A program made the translations under genes and the position numbers. From Pseudomonas azerbaijanoccidentalis (GTDB taxonomy: Bacteria > Pseudomonadota > Gammaproteobacteria > Pseudomonadales > Pseudomonadaceae): a stretch of DNA of 64,000 nucleotides. The stretch covers positions 174,490 through 238,489 of the forward strand of contig NZ_JAHSTU010000011.1 of the NCBI RefSeq assembly GCF_019145495.1, written 5' to 3'. Each line of letters starts with the position of its first letter. The stretch's first letter is position 1. Shown piece by piece: positions 63,756-64,000 of the stretch. The notes beneath the pieces were generated by a model, which saw nothing but the letters and a program-made list of their open reading frames with translations, searched no databases and was not told the origin of the DNA.

Positions 63756-63783
63756 TTGACGACAGATCTCAGATGTCTATAAT
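63756..63783 (+). promoter_or_regulatory. Strong sigma-70 promoter, upstream member of a tandem rRNA pair
   Basis: TTGACG at 63756-63761, a 16-base spacer, TATAAT at 63778-63783, then a GC-rich discriminator (TCGCCCC). No protein start follows, and a similar promoter lies 146 bp downstream. Apart from the two promoters, 63621-64000 shows no gene. Confidence 0.75.
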
Positions 63784-63901
63784 TCGCCCCACTTCCGGCG
63801 CAGTCGAAACGGAAAACTCCTTGGTAAACAACGAGTTACGCAGTTTTCGGCAGCAGGTTGCTTCAGTTCATCGAAGCCAAAAGGAAGTTGAAAAAGAGGT
63901 G

Positions 63902-63929
63902 TTGACAGCAGCGTGTAACGCTGTAGAAT
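63902..63929 (+). promoter_or_regulatory. Promoter of a ribosomal RNA operon (leader continues past the window)
   Basis: TTGACA at 63902-63907, a 16-base spacer, TAGAAT at 63924-63929 and a GC-rich discriminator. The following TGACGAGAGATCGGAAGCGC leader resembles, from memory, the sequence upstream of Pseudomonas 16S rRNA genes. The rRNA itself would start beyond base 64000. Confidence 0.75.
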
Positions 63930-64000
63930 TCGCCTCCCGCTGACGAGAGATCGGAAGCGCAAGTGGTTGAAGTTACAGAGGAAACTTTGAAAACTTCTGA

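Noticed and set aside
63551..63943. A 130-codon frame across the rRNA promoter region
   Set aside because: It covers two strong promoters and part of the exporter gene, has no ribosome site and no recognisable domain.

Overview
The window comes from the chromosome of a Pseudomonas, most likely of the P. fluorescens group. Evidence is the high-GC coding, the type I pyoverdine locus (pvdS, pvdL, pvdH, mbtH, fpvGHJKCDEF), the acyclic terpene (atu) cluster, the msu/sfn sulfonate genes and about a dozen REP palindromes of two Pseudomonas-type families. Assignments rest on reading the proteins and DNA by eye; no database search was run.

Layout. 1-2.7 kb: end of cheV, a MOSC protein, ppnP and a DEDDh exonuclease. 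2.7-11.9 kb: atuABCDEF on the minus strand, divergent from the repressor gene atuR, with an inverted pair of putative AtuR operators between them. 12-28 kb: a periplasmic binding protein, a pvdY-like acetyltransferase, the iron sigma factor pvdS (minus) and the 4332-residue NRPS pvdL (plus). 28-35.6 kb: a block without recognisable PvdS boxes, holding an alpha/beta hydrolase, dsbG, a TlpA-type thioredoxin, dsbD, a hemopexin-repeat gene and a QseB/PmrA-like two-component pair. 35.7-44.5 kb: a GNAT gene, pvdH, mbtH and the convergent fpvGHJKCDEF operon. 44.8-46.3 kb: a dehalogenase-like hydrolase and a VOC protein. 46.5-53.7 kb: sulfur scavenging, with sfnB-metI-metQ on plus and msuE-msuD-msuC-sfnR-like on minus. 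54-63.6 kb: a lipoprotein, LysE-type exporter, cysteine desulfurase, aminopeptidase P, LysR/oxidoreductase pair, isomerase, SDR/TetR pair, second lipoprotein and EamA exporter. 63.7-64 kb: two tandem strong promoters and the start of an rRNA leader.

How the genes work together. Low iron should free pvdS from Fur: a Fur-box-like sequence overlaps a TTGACA-N17-TAATTT promoter. PvdS would then use (C)TAAAT/TAATT-N16-CGT boxes found exactly spaced before pvdY, pvdL, pvdH and mbtH, with a one-mismatch variant before fpvG. PvdL makes the acylated Glu-Tyr-Dab chromophore precursor, PvdH supplies diaminobutyrate, MbtH assists adenylation, and FpvG-K plus FpvCDEF reduce and release iron from ferripyoverdine in the periplasm. 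In the sulfur block, GG-N10-GC sigma-54 promoters precede both sfnB and msuE, matching the sigma-54 activator at the end of the msu operon.

The least conventional items are the AT-richer hemopexin-repeat gene between dsbD and its two-component system, TTAAT direct repeats with 11-bp period before dsbD and before the response regulator, and a REP doublet translated into the N-terminus of FpvD.
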